DNA from: Primulina eburnea
Lineage: Eukaryota > Streptophyta > Magnoliopsida > Lamiales > Gesneriaceae
DNA length: 64,000 bases
Direction: 5' to 3'
NCBI RefSeq assembly: GCF_022965805.1
Contig: NC_133108.1
Location: 19,046,056-19,110,055 of the forward strand
The notes below the pieces were generated by a model that had not been told where the DNA came from, ran no database searches, and saw only the letters and a list, made by a program, of their open reading frames with translations. This document shows positions 22,884 to 33,073 of this stretch, piece by piece (within the stretch, counting starts at the first letter, position 1; the number at the start of each line of letters is the position of its first letter). The position numbers and the translations under genes were made by a program.

Positions 22884-25800
22884 ATGCCGCCTAGACGAGT
22901 GCCACAGCCAGAGCAGGGTAGCACATCAGGTGCACAGATGGATGTTACCGCTACACCGATGGAGACCTTATTGAAGAGATTTCAGTCTTTCCATCCACCT
23001 ACCCTGAAGGGCACAGAGAGTGCAGTAGAGTGCGAGAGCTGGCTTGATGATATCGAGATGTTATTTGAGTCTTTGGCATATACTGATGAGCGACGTGTGA
23101 AACTGATAGGGCATCAGATGCAAGAGGTTGCCAAGAGCTGGTGGTTGACTACGAAGAGAGCCTTGGAGCACCGAGGCATTGACATCACGTGGAAAGTCTT
23201 CAAAGATGAGTTCTATCAGCGCTTCTTCCCCGTCTCCTACCGGAAAGATAAGGGAGCTGAATTTGCTAATCTGAAGCAGGGACAGTGGAACATCGAGGAG
23301 TATGTGGCTAAATTTTCTGCATTGCTACGATTTGCACCGCATGTGGCCGGGAACGATGAGGCAGTGGCCGATCAGTTCATCAACGGGCTGAATCCCGATG
23401 TCTTTACTTTGGTGAACACGGGCCGGCCTAGTACTTTTTCAGAGGCACTGAACCGAGCGAAGGGAGCCGAGGCTGGCTTGATCAGGCAGCGAGGGGCTTC
23501 CTACGGTGTTCAGGGGCAGAGACCGCCACAGCCTACTACCGTACAGTTTCCACCACCTCCTCCTCGTTTTGACAGCGGAGCTAGTGGTAGTGGTAAGAAG
23601 GAATTTCTAAAGGCTAAAGGCAAACAGTTTAAGAAATCTGGGAGTAGTTCATCGAGTTCGAGTGGATCTCGACAGAGAGGTCAGGGGTCAGAGTATAGTG
23701 GCGCATACTGTGGTTCATGTGGAGGGCGACATGCTACGGAGCAATGTCAAGGAGTTCTGGGACGCTGCAACATCTGTAGGCAACAGGGACATTTCGCCAG
23801 AGTTTGTCCCCAGAGGGGTGCACAACGATTCCAAAGCACCGGATCATCAGCACCAGCGCCACAGATGGAGAGACAGGCATCTTCTGTACACTCCTTCCAG
23901 CCACCCTCTACACAGACCCAGCAGAGACCAGGAGGTAGTCAGACGGTGAGTCAGCCTCCCAGACAGCAGGCACGTGTTTTTGCCCTGACAGAGGAACAGG
24001 CGCAGGAGGCGCCAGATGACGTCATTGCAGGTAACTGTTTTCTTTGCGGTTATCCTGCATATGTGTTGATAGACACAGGGGCATCTCATACATTTATATC
24101 TGAACATTTTGCATTGAGACATTCATTGCCTGTTGAGTCGTTGTCGACAGTAGTGTCTATAGCTTCTCCGTTGCGAAGTGGTTTGATATCTGTGACTACT
24201 GTTAGACACTGTATGCTTCAGTTTGAGGGGCATGAGATTGATCTTGATTGTGTAGTACTTGGTTTAGCTGATTTTGACTGTATAGTTGGTATAGACATGT
24301 TGACCAAGTACAGGGCCACGGTAGATTGTTTCCACAAGATTGTCAGATTCAGACCCGAGATGACAGACGAGTGGAAATTCTACGGCAAGGGTTCCAGATC
24401 TCGGATTCCCTTAGTATCTGCTCTGACTATGAGTAGATTGCTTCAGAGAGGAGCAGAGGGCTTTCTCGTATATTCAGTAGACCTACTGAAGTCGAGCCCA
24501 GCATTGGCAGATCTGCCAGTGGTTTGCGAGTTTGCAGATATTTTTCCTGATGAGATCCCAGGGTTGCCTCCGATTCGAGAGGTTGATTTCATCATAGATC
24601 TTATGCCTGGTTCTGTTCCTATTTCGAGAGCTCCGTATAGGATGGCACCGATAGAACTGAAAGAGTTGAAAGCACAGTTGGAAGATCTTTTGTTCAAGGG
24701 ATATATCAGACCCAGTGTATCTCCTTGGGGTGCTCCGGTGCTTTTCGTTCGAAAGAAAGATGGTTCGATGCGACTGTGTATTGATTATAGGCAGCTGAAT
24801 AAGGCAACAGTGAAGAACAAGTATCCTTTGCCTCGCATCGACGATCTGTTTGATCAGTTACAGGGATCTTCAGTATATTCGAAGATTGATTTGAGATCAG
24901 GGTATCATCAGCTCCGAGTTAGAGACGTTGATATTCCGAAGACTGCATTCCGAACCAGGTATGGACATTACGAGTTTGTTGTTATGCCTTTCGGTTTGAC
25001 GAATGCACCAGCGGTGTTTATGAGTTTGATGAACCGAATTTTTCAGAGATATTTAGATGATTTTGTGATTGTGTTTATTGACGACATTTTGGTGTATTCG
25101 AAGAGTTTGACTGAGCATGCAGATCACCTGAGGATTGTATTGAAGACTTTGAGAAATGAGCGGTTGTATGCCAAACTGTCCAAGTGTGAATTCTGGCTGA
25201 GACAGGTTGTCTTCTTGGGGCACATTATATCGGGAGATGGTATTGCGGTAGATCCGAGTAAAGTTGAGGCTGTGATCAGTTGGCCGAGACCGACTTCTGT
25301 GCCTGAGATACGCAGTTTCATGGGTCTAGCCGGGTATTATCGTCGTTTTATTCGAGATTTCTCCAGTATAGCGAAGCCTATCACCCAGTTGACACAGAAG
25401 AATATGCCGTTTGTGTGGTCTGAAGATTGTGAAGCTAGTTTTGTAGAGCTGAAGAAGAGGCTGACTAGTGCGCCTGTCTTGACGATTCCTGCAGGTACAG
25501 GTGAGTTCGTTGTATACTGTGACGCATCTCACAGAGGGTTAGGATGTGTTCTTATGCAGCGAGGGCACGTGATAGCATACGCCTCTAGACAGCTGAAGCC
25601 GCACGAGACTCGTTATCCGATTCATGATCTTGAATTGGCGGCGATTGTGTTTGCACTTAAGATCTGGCGTCATTATCTGTATGGCGAGAAATTTGAGATC
25701 TATTCCGATCATAAGAGCCTGAAATATCTCTTTTCTCAGTCAGAGTTGAACATGAGGCAGCGACGATGGCTTGATCTGCTGAAAGATTTTGATTGCGAGA

Positions 25801-27404
25801 TCAAGTACCATCCAGGAAAGTCGAATGCAGCGGCAGACGCCTTGAGTCAAAAGGTATGTTCTTTGTCCTTGTCGACTATAGGTGTATCGAGTTTAGTAGA
25901 AGATTGTTGCTTGTCTGGATTGACATTTGATACAGAGAGTAGACCGTTGCAACTTGCTGCGATTCAGATTGAGCCAGATGTGATTTTGAGGATCAAAGAA
26001 GCGCAGAGAATTGATCCGAGTGTTCAGAGATCAATTGATATGGTCAGAGCTGGACATATCTCAGAGTATCACGTCAGAGATTCTGTTCTGTATGTGAATA
26101 ACCGCTTAGTAGTGCCAGAGATTTCAGATTTGAGACGACAGATCATGTCGGAGGCACACTGTAGTCAGTTCAGCATTCATCCTGGTGGCAGGAAGATGTA
26201 TAACGACTTGAAGACACAATTCTGGTGGAAACAGATGAAGACAGACATTGCAGAATTTGTGTCTAGATGTCTGAATTGCCAACAGGTGAAGGCAGAGAGG
26301 AAGAAGCCCGGAGGTTTACTTCAGAGTTTGTCTATTCCTGAATGGAAATGGGATCACATTTCCATGGATTTCGTGACGAAGTTACCTCGATCATCCCGGG
26401 GCTGTGATTCGATTTGGGTCATCATTGACAGATTGACCAAATCTGCCTGTTTCATTCCGTACAGGATGACCTATCGACACGATCAGATGGCCGAGTTGTA
26501 TGTCAGAGAGGTCGTCAGATTGCACGGTGTGCCGAAGTCGATCGTATCAGATCGTGATCCACGATTCACTTCTCACTTTTGGCACAGTTTGCAGCAGGCT
26601 TTGGGTACGACTTTACACCTGAGCACTACTTATCATCCCCAGACAGACGGACAGTCAGAGCGGACTATCCAGACTCTAGAGGACATGCTGAGAGCTGTAG
26701 TACTAGACTTTGGTACTAGTTGGCAGGATTCATTACCGTTGTGTGAGTTTTCATACAACAACAGCTATCAGACGAGCATAGAGATGGCACCGTTCGAAGC
26801 TTTGTATGGTAAGAAGTGCAGATCTCCGTTGTACTGGGATGATATTTCTGAGGTACCAGAGTTGGGGCCTGATATGATTCGTGCGATGACTGAGAAAGTG
26901 AAGATCATTCAGAAGAGAATAAAGATGGCACAGGATAGGCAAGCGAAGTACGCCAATATCAGACGCAGACCGTTAGTATTCGAACAGGGAGACAGAGTAT
27001 TTTTGAAAATTTCACCTTTCAGAGGCGTTGTCAGATTTGGCAAGCGTGGGAAGTTGTCCCCTAGATACGTCGGTCCGTATGAGATACTTGAGAAGATTGG
27101 CGATCGAGCTTACAGACTTGCTCTTCCTCCTTCACTGTCCGGTATACATGACGTTTTTCATGTATCGATGTTGCGCAGATATATGCCGGATGATTCTCAT
27201 GTCATTCACCCTGACGAAGCCGAGTTAGATCAGACTTTGAGCTATGTTGAGCGACCGATACACATTCTTGATCGGAAAGAAAAACAGCTTAGAACCAAGA
27301 CTATTCCGCTTGTGAAGGTTCAGTGGAGTCGTCATGGCATCGAGGAAGCAACTTGGGAAACAGAGTCTGAAATGAGACAGAGGCATCCCGAGTTATTTTT
27401 ATGA
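22884..27404 (+). CDS. Gag-Pol polyprotein of chromovirus D
   Basis: A single frame runs from 22674 to 27404 (1,576 codons). I place the start at 22884 (MPPRRVPQ), because the preceding 70 residues are unlike Gag and the matching codon in A aligns here. Positions from 22674: Gag domain about 95-270; knuckle [14 protein letters not shown] about 365-378; protease [10 protein letters not shown] about 465; reverse transcriptase with FIDDILVYS about 800; RNase H starting VVYCDAS about 945; integrase HHCC zinc finger about 1160-1200; catalytic core MDFVTKL, SDRDPRF and GQSERT about 1230-1330; C-terminal chromodomain ([17 protein letters not shown]) about 1525-1576. All catalytic motifs look intact. 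The polyprotein makes the virus-like particle, copies RNA and inserts cDNA; the chromodomain may target heterochromatin. Confidence 0.95.
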   Translation: MPPRRVPQPEQGSTSGAQMDVTATPMETLLKRFQSFHPPTLKGTESAVECESWLDDIEMLFESLAYTDERRVKLIGHQMQEVAKSWWLTTKRALEHRGIDITWKVFKDEFYQRFFPVSYRKDKGAEFANLKQGQWNIEEYVAKFSALLRFAPHVAGNDEAVADQFINGLNPDVFTLVNTGRPSTFSEALNRAKGAEAGLIRQRGASYGVQGQRPPQPTTVQFPPPPPRFDSGASGSGKKEFLKAKGKQFKKSGSSSSSSSGSRQRGQGSEYSGAYCGSCGGRHATEQCQGVLGRCNICRQQGHFARVCPQRGAQRFQSTGSSAPAPQMERQASSVHSFQPPSTQTQQRPGGSQTVSQPPRQQARVFALTEEQAQEAPDDVIAGNCFLCGYPAYVLIDTGASHTFISEHFALRHSLPVESLSTVVSIASPLRSGLISVTTVRHCMLQFEGHEIDLDCVVLGLADFDCIVGIDMLTKYRATVDCFHKIVRFRPEMTDEWKFYGKGSRSRIPLVSALTMSRLLQRGAEGFLVYSVDLLKSSPALADLPVVCEFADIFPDEIPGLPPIREVDFIIDLMPGSVPISRAPYRMAPIELKELKAQLEDLLFKGYIRPSVSPWGAPVLFVRKKDGSMRLCIDYRQLNKATVKNKYPLPRIDDLFDQLQGSSVYSKIDLRSGYHQLRVRDVDIPKTAFRTRYGHYEFVVMPFGLTNAPAVFMSLMNRIFQRYLDDFVIVFIDDILVYSKSLTEHADHLRIVLKTLRNERLYAKLSKCEFWLRQVVFLGHIISGDGIAVDPSKVEAVISWPRPTSVPEIRSFMGLAGYYRRFIRDFSSIAKPITQLTQKNMPFVWSEDCEASFVELKKRLTSAPVLTIPAGTGEFVVYCDASHRGLGCVLMQRGHVIAYASRQLKPHETRYPIHDLELAAIVFALKIWRHYLYGEKFEIYSDHKSLKYLFSQSELNMRQRRWLDLLKDFDCEIKYHPGKSNAAADALSQKVCSLSLSTIGVSSLVEDCCLSGLTFDTESRPLQLAAIQIEPDVILRIKEAQRIDPSVQRSIDMVRAGHISEYHVRDSVLYVNNRLVVPEISDLRRQIMSEAHCSQFSIHPGGRKMYNDLKTQFWWKQMKTDIAEFVSRCLNCQQVKAERKKPGGLLQSLSIPEWKWDHISMDFVTKLPRSSRGCDSIWVIIDRLTKSACFIPYRMTYRHDQMAELYVREVVRLHGVPKSIVSDRDPRFTSHFWHSLQQALGTTLHLSTTYHPQTDGQSERTIQTLEDMLRAVVLDFGTSWQDSLPLCEFSYNNSYQTSIEMAPFEALYGKKCRSPLYWDDISEVPELGPDMIRAMTEKVKIIQKRIKMAQDRQAKYANIRRRPLVFEQGDRVFLKISPFRGVVRFGKRGKLSPRYVGPYEILEKIGDRAYRLALPPSLSGIHDVFHVSMLRRYMPDDSHVIHPDEAELDQTLSYVERPIHILDRKEKQLRTKTIPLVKVQWSRHGIEEATWETESEMRQRHPELFL

Positions 27405-27491
27405 TGTGAGTCTTTCTTCCCGATTTGACTTTACAATTTTGTATATAACTGCATGAATAATTGCTTGTGAGTTCGAGGACGAACTCTTGTC

Positions 27492-27506
27492 TAAGAGGGG
27501 GAGAAA
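27492..27506 (+). promoter_or_regulatory. Polypurine tract of element D
   Basis: The sequence taagagggggagaaa directly precedes the 3' LTR. Confidence 0.9.
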
Positions 27507-29284
27507 TGTAAGGCTCGAGAATTGTCAATTGGCATTGATGTGAGACTTGAAACCATGAGAATGCATGACATATAGAGTGGAATTTTTGAAGCATGGCCGA
27601 AGCCACACCGCACCCGCGGTGTTAGAGATACAGCAACCGCGGTGCATTAAGAGGAAATTAGTGAAATTGTGCGAACAGACACCGCACCTGCGGTGCTAGC
27701 ACGACCGCACCCGCGGTCTAGGTGCTGCAATGTTAGATTAATTTGCCGTGAGCACAGCGCACCCGCGCTCTTGAGTTGCCGCACCCGCGATTTGCATGCG
27801 AAAATGCCACCTTTGAATTTCGTGTTGACACATGGCTTGGGGTATATAAGCTTGCATGACACCTCATTTTCTTCATCTGATCAGCAAGTAGGAACCGAGA
27901 GAGCTTGGAGGGAGGAGCTTTCATTCTTTTGATCTTTAACTTGAGAGTTTGAGTGATTTAGCCATCCGATTTATATTCCGAGTTAAGATTTGTGATCCTT
28001 GCATCGTTGGCTACGAAAGGATGTAAGTATTGTTCATTTCCAGCATGTTTCGATATTTATGTGTTGGGGAAATTCAGATTTGACATAGATTATGTGTTCT
28101 TGATATTCTAAGCGTCGTAGAAACGTAAATAGATCGAATTTCAGATGCCGTATGCTATTGGTTCGATTTTCAGCATGTCTTATTGCAGAGTATGTCGATT
28201 TTCAGAGTTGGAAGGGATCATGTCATTGATATTGTGATATTGATGAGATTATGATATTGTATTATGTTGAGACTGAGTTGACCGGTACCGAGAATTACGC
28301 TGTTATACCGTCAATTTGTATCGAGATTTATTATTGATTGGAATATGTGTTGCTTTGAGTTAGAGATTGATATTGTGTGTCTATATATTTCCATTTCAGA
28401 TTTGAAGTGACAGGTGTGACATTTGATTCGAGATCTTGACAGACAGTGCGACAAGAAAGGTATAATTCATGTGGTCACGGGATTGCACAACTCGATTCAG
28501 ATTTGATACGAGTTTCCCTAAATCACATACTAGATTGTTATTACATTGATTATGTAATGCCTTGTTTATTGATTTATATTCGAGTCCTGAGATAGGAGAG
28601 ATTGGCAGACTTGCCAAAACTAGACGTTTCGGTGTATCGACGCATAGGAGCAGATTTGCTATATGTGTAGACCCTCGATACAGAGTTGACCGAAGTCTAG
28701 GAATAAGACGTACCGTTGCCCCGAGTGGCTGGGTAGGTGACAGACCGTCTTATTCACACCGGGATCCCTAGATTAGAAATGAGTCAAGTCAAGATTTAAA
28801 TGTTGAATACAGATTTGTATTCTTCTACATGTTTAGATTTATATTCATGTTACTTGATACCTATGCTATGCTTTTGTACATGATTATTACATTGCATGCA
28901 TCCATGTTTTATACTGGGATATGTTCTCACCGGAGTTATCCGGCTGTTGTCGTGTCTGTATGTGTGCATGGCAACAGGTGGGGCAGGATCGGGGTCACGA
29001 GCTAGATGAGAGATGATGATAGCGTGGAGATCTCGGGCATTGCAGATTACTAGTGTTTTCTTATGAAACTTGTACTACTTATGTTTGTATTTGAGATTCG
29101 AACACTAGTATATGGTTGTACTAGACAGATATGTATGTACATTATGTTGTTTATTTCAGTTAACGATATGTTATGCTTTATCTATACATTTGAATTAATG
29201 TTAAAAGCAAATTTTTGACCCACATTTTCGAACAAAGATCCAATTAAATCCCAAAAGAATTGAGTTAGAGCCCGGGTCCCCACA
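27507..29284 (+). mobile_element. 3' LTR of element D
   Basis: 1,778 bp, same length as the 5' LTR, with its own GC-rich cluster (27606-27791) and TATA box (27843-27850). It ends CCCCACA before the TSD gcaat. Confidence 0.95.
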
Positions 29285-31510
29285 GCAATGCCCCAGCAAC
29301 ATTTCAAAGATGTATGCTAAGCATTTTTTGCGACATGGTTGAAAATTGTTTGAAAATTTTCATGGATGATTTAACTGTCTTTGGGAATACATTTGATAAT
29401 TGTCTTGAAAATTTGGAAAAAGTTTTAAAAAGATGCGAGGAAAAAGGTCTTATTTTAAATTGGGAAAAATGTCATTACATGATTACTTCTGGAATTGTTT
29501 TGGGACATGTCGTGTCATCTCATGATGAAGTTGATAAAGCAAAAGTTGATGTCATTGCCAATTTACCCCCTCCAAAAACCATTAAAGAAATTCGATCATT
29601 TTTGGGACATGCTGGATTTTATAGGAGGTTTATAAAGGACTTTAGTTTAATCTCTAAACCCATTTGTAACCTCTTAACAAAAGACACTGCATTTGAGTGG
29701 ACTCAAGAATGTCAAAATGCTTTTGATAAAATCATTCGACATTTAACATCAGCTCCTATCATGCAACCTCCTGACTGTTCTTTACCATTTGAAATCATGT
29801 GCGATGCGAGTGATTATGCAGTCGGTGCAGTACTGGGTCAAAGAAGAAACGGTAAGCCTTATGTGATATATTATGCAAGTAGAACTTTAAACAATGCTCA
29901 AATGAATTACTCCACAACTGAAAAAAGAACTACTTGCTGTAATATTTGCATTAGATAAATTTCGTTCTTATTTGATTGGATCAACGACTTTTGTGTTTAC
30001 TGATCATTCTGCTATTAGATATTTGTTGACGAAACAGGATGCAAAGCCACGACTGATACGATGGATTTTGTTGCTCCAAGAATTTGACATTGTGATCAAA
30101 GATAAAAAAGGAACCGAGAATGTCGTAGCCGATCATTTATCGAGACTAGTAACAGGATCATCTTGTGAAATGACACCAATTAATGATAATTTTCCTAATG
30201 AACATCTATTTTCAGTTACTACTACACCTTGGTTTGCTAATATAGTAAATTTTCTTGTGACAGAAAAAATGCCACCACAATGGAGTTCCCAAGATAAGAG
30301 AAAATTTTTGAATGAGGTAAAAAACTTTTATTGGGATGATCCGTATCTGTTCAAGTACTGTCCAGATCAAATTTTTCGACGTTGCATACCCGACAATGAG
30401 GTAAGTAGTGTCATTAAATTTTGTCATTCAGAAGCATGCGGAGGACATTTTTCTTCAAAGAAAACGGCTGCAAAAATTTTGCAGTGTGGATTTTATTGGC
30501 CCACTTTGTTTAAAGACACCCACGAAATCTGCAAGATCTGTGAAAATTGTCAAAAATTGGGTGCAATTTCAAAAAGAAACATGATGCCTTTGAATCCTAT
30601 CATTGAAATTGAAATCTTTGACTGTTGGGGAATTGATTTTATGGGACCTTTTCCACCGTCGTTTGGATACTTGTATATTTTAGTTGCAGTTGATTATGTT
30701 TCCAAATGGATAGAGGCAATTCCATGTCGAACAAATGATCATAAAATCGTCATCAAATTTTTGAAAGAAAATATTTTTAGTAGATTCGGAATTCCTCGAG
30801 CTATGATAAGTGATGGGGGAACTCACTTTGTTAATAAACCATTTGCTTCATTAATGAAAAAATATGGTATTACTCACAAAGTAACAACTCCTTATCATCC
30901 TCAAACAAATGGACAAGTTGAATTAGCTAATAGGGAGATAAAGCAAATTTTGGAAAAAACTGTTAACTCAAATAGAAAAGATTGGTCTCTGCGACTTAAT
31001 GATGCACTGTGGGCATATCGAACATCTTTTAAAACATCATTGAATATGTCTCCCTATAGGTTGGTTTATGGAAAACATTGTCATTTGCCTGTGGAATTGG
31101 AACATAAAGCTTATTGGGCGATCAAAACTTTAAATTCAAGCATGGATGATGCCAAAAAATTGCGTAAATTGCAACTTAATGAACTTGATGAACTCAGAAA
31201 TGATGCGTATGAGAATTCAAGGATTTATAAAGCAAAAATCAAATCATTTCATGATAAAACAATTCTTAGAAAATCTTTTGAGATTGGTAAAAAAGTTTTG
31301 CTTTATAATTCTCGACTTCACATATTCCCAGGAAAATTACGATCAAGATGGACAGGCCCATATGTTGTAAAGCATGTGTATCCTTATGGAGCTGTGGATA
31401 TTGAAAATCCTAAAAATGGTGATGTTTTTAAAGTGAATGGACAAAGGCTTAAACCATTTTTGGAAAATGAAATTTTTCAAGAAGAGTTTATTTCCCTTTC
31501 TGATCCTTAA
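29285..31510 (+). pseudogene. Athila pol, part 2: C-terminal reverse transcriptase, RNase H, integrase
   Basis: Continues the Athila frame after D. Reverse transcriptase FMDDLTVFG (about 29360) and FLGHAGFYRRFIKDF (about 29605); RNase H IMCDASDYAVGAVLGQ (about 29800). An extra A in the run at 29921-29926 shifts the frame; it recovers in the next frame as [13 protein letters not shown], open to 31510. Integrase: zinc finger from H at about 30426 to CKICENC at about 30540, then catalytic [15 protein letters not shown] and [11 protein letters not shown], then an Athila C-terminal region ([17 protein letters not shown]). Integrase is intact, but the upstream frameshift and D insertion prevent normal expression. 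Confidence 0.9.
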
Positions 31511-31540
31511 ATTTTTATGTTGCATTTAATTTTGTTTGTT

Positions 31541-31550
31541 TTTATTTCAG
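31541..31550 (+). promoter_or_regulatory. Candidate splice acceptor upstream of the cysteine-rich ORF
   Basis: A T-rich run ending in tttatttcag, 130 bp upstream of the ATG at 31680. Downstream genes of Athila elements are thought to be made from spliced RNAs; this site could serve that role. No cDNA supports it. Confidence 0.4.
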
Positions 31551-31679
31551 GTTTCCTTAATCTTTTTATTTTCCCGGTTAAATGGCGGATAACGGTACTC
31601 CGTGACTCTCATAGTCGGTTAAATCAGTTTCCCACAATTGCTGATACAAATAAAAAAAATCATTTCTTTTCTTTTCAAA

Positions 31680-32225
31680 ATGGATGAAATTCTCTCAAAA
31701 ATTTGTAAATATTTTCCCTCTGTTTCTGAAAATGTTCTAAGAAAAATTTATGCAGGAAGGTGTGAAAGATTGAGATTGCTAATGCAAAAAGGAATTCCAG
31801 AAGATATTCGTCTTGTAATTGAAGCTAAGGTCCGATTAGGAGGAGAAGTTCCACAATCATTGCTCATTCGGTATTTGCCTGGATTAGGAAAAAGCACTTA
31901 TGCGAAAAAACGAAGGGCAAAAAGTTTAGGGGTTTGTCATAAGTGTGCAAGATGGACTTGTGACAAACGATGCAGATCTTTGGGATGTGTTTTCGATAAC
32001 AGAGAAGATAAAATTGGTTTCATTAAGAATGGGCTGAGTAAGGAGTCTTTAGATAACATCTTATTGACTCTTGAGACGCATTCTAGTGGACATGTGCATA
32101 TTGAACTTCTCCGTTTATGGAAACAATTCCAAGATGAGCGTCATAGTCTTGGGAATCTGACTAAAAAAGACCATGTTTGCCAATTTATAAGAAAATTGGA
32201 TGGGAAGCATATCCTCGACTCATAG
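31680..32225 (+). CDS. Basic cysteine-rich protein in Athila C, resembling the carlavirus nucleic-acid-binding family
   Basis: 181 codons from the ATG at 31680; the frame is open from 31638, but the 14 extra residues are unlikely to be used. Numbering from 31638, a helical N-terminal half (15-75) is followed by a basic core GLGKSTYAKKRRAKSLG (82-98) and a Cys cluster (Cys100, 103, 108, 112, 117; CX2CX4CX3CX4C). A Gly/Ser-Tyr-Ala-Lys-basic patch before a zinc-binding Cys cluster is the pattern of carlavirus small nucleic-acid-binding proteins (Pfam Carla_C4), which include RNA-silencing suppressors. This rests on motif recognition, not a search. The C-terminal 75 residues match nothing I know. 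It lies between Athila integrase and the LOG frame, and base composition matches the rest of C. Nucleic-acid binding is inferred. Confidence 0.7.
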   Translation: MDEILSKICKYFPSVSENVLRKIYAGRCERLRLLMQKGIPEDIRLVIEAKVRLGGEVPQSLLIRYLPGLGKSTYAKKRRAKSLGVCHKCARWTCDKRCRSLGCVFDNREDKIGFIKNGLSKESLDNILLTLETHSSGHVHIELLRLWKQFQDERHSLGNLTKKDHVCQFIRKLDGKHILDS

Positions 32226-32434
32226 AAGGCGTTGAAGCCGTTTCTGGACGTAAAACCAGAGGAAAATTGTGAGCCACAATCACACTACTGTTTATATGCA
32301 TGTGTGTCATTATTGTTTTTACTATTTATTCTGTTAACAGCTGTGACCCATAGTTTTGTCATGATAACATATTACCCCTATAAAATCTCTCATCTTTCTC
32401 TCTATTTTCGCAGAAAAAAAAAGAAAGTAAAAAC
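32226..32434 (+). other. Spacer with two candidate splice acceptors before the LOG gene
   Basis: The spacer includes T-rich runs ending ctgttaacag (AG at 32339-32340) and tctattttcgcag (AG at 32412-32413), the latter 21 bp before the LOG ATG. A frame across it without an ATG (32232-32462) encodes one hydrophobic stretch; it could be an env-like relic but is not supportable as a gene. Confidence 0.4.
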
Positions 32435-33073
32435 ATGGCTGGATCCTCTGCACAAACATTGAAAAATATTTGTGTATTTTGTGGGTCGAGTCCTGGAAAA
32501 AATGAAGTGTTTGTAGAAGCAGCGAATAATCTTGGAAAGATATTGGCTGAGAGAAAAATTCACTTGGTATATGGGGGAGGTAATATTGGGTTAATGGGAT
32601 CTGTTTCAACATCTGCTCATCTTGGAGGTATTCAGGTTTTGGGTATTATTCCTATAGCTTTAGCTGAAGGAAATATTACAGGTGTTACGATTGGGGAGGA
32701 ATTAAAAGTTTCTTCTATGTATGAAAGAATCACTCAAATGATTGAAAATTCTGATGCTTTTATCGCACTACCAGGTGGTTTTGGTACATTAGAAGAAATT
32801 TTTCACACTGTTTCTTGGGCACAACTTAATATCCATAATAAACCTGTGGGCTTGTTGAATATCAATAATTATTATGACAGTTTGTTGACATTTCTTGATA
32901 AAGCTGTGGAACAGAATTTCATTTCAGAAAATTCACGACGGATGCTCATCTGTGCTTCGACTGCCGATCAATTAATTGATGATTTGGAAGCTTTTGTTCA
33001 TAAGCCAGATCCGATGATAACAAAGATCAATTGGTCGCAATCAAGCAGTAAGAAAAGGAAGTTGGATCATTGA
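32435..33073 (+). CDS. LOG-family cytokinin riboside 5'-monophosphate phosphoribohydrolase carried by Athila C
   Basis: 212 residues, a normal length for plant LOG proteins, which release active cytokinin bases from nucleotide precursors. Visible motifs: N-terminal NICVFCGSSPGK (11-22), nucleotide-binding YGGGNIGLMG (46-55), MYER with Arg98, and PGGFGTLEE (113-121) with Glu121; these are the family's catalytic signature. The rest follows plant LOGs (WAQLNIHNKPVGLLN, FISENSRRM). The Lys usually after the catalytic Arg is Ile99. The C-terminus ends SSSKKRKLDH, a possible nuclear-localisation signal. Plant LOG genes usually have several introns; this frame has none, fitting capture from spliced RNA. 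It lies inside both Athila LTRs, after integrase, with AT-rich codons like the rest of C. Family assignment is firm; activity is inferred. Confidence 0.92.
   Translation: MAGSSAQTLKNICVFCGSSPGKNEVFVEAANNLGKILAERKIHLVYGGGNIGLMGSVSTSAHLGGIQVLGIIPIALAEGNITGVTIGEELKVSSMYERITQMIENSDAFIALPGGFGTLEEIFHTVSWAQLNIHNKPVGLLNINNYYDSLLTFLDKAVEQNFISENSRRMLICASTADQLIDDLEAFVHKPDPMITKINWSQSSSKKRKLDH

Larger units (their letters stand above)
20849..29284 (+). mobile_element. Chromovirus 'D', complete gypsy element with intact Gag-Pol
   Basis: 8,436 bp with TSD gcaat at 20844-20848 and 29285-29289, inserted in the Athila reverse transcriptase. LTRs are 20849-22626 and 27507-29284, both 1,778 bp with about ten differences by eye. 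Primer-binding site 22632-22643, polypurine tract 27492-27506, and one uninterrupted Gag-Pol frame ending in a chromodomain. It is the innermost and one of the youngest insertions. The layout fits the Tekay/Del type of chromovirus. Confidence 0.95.

Noticed and set aside
32232..32462. 76-residue frame with one hydrophobic segment between the cysteine-rich gene and LOG
   Set aside because: No ATG starts it, it overlaps the LOG start in another frame, and one hydrophobic stretch is not enough to call an env remnant.
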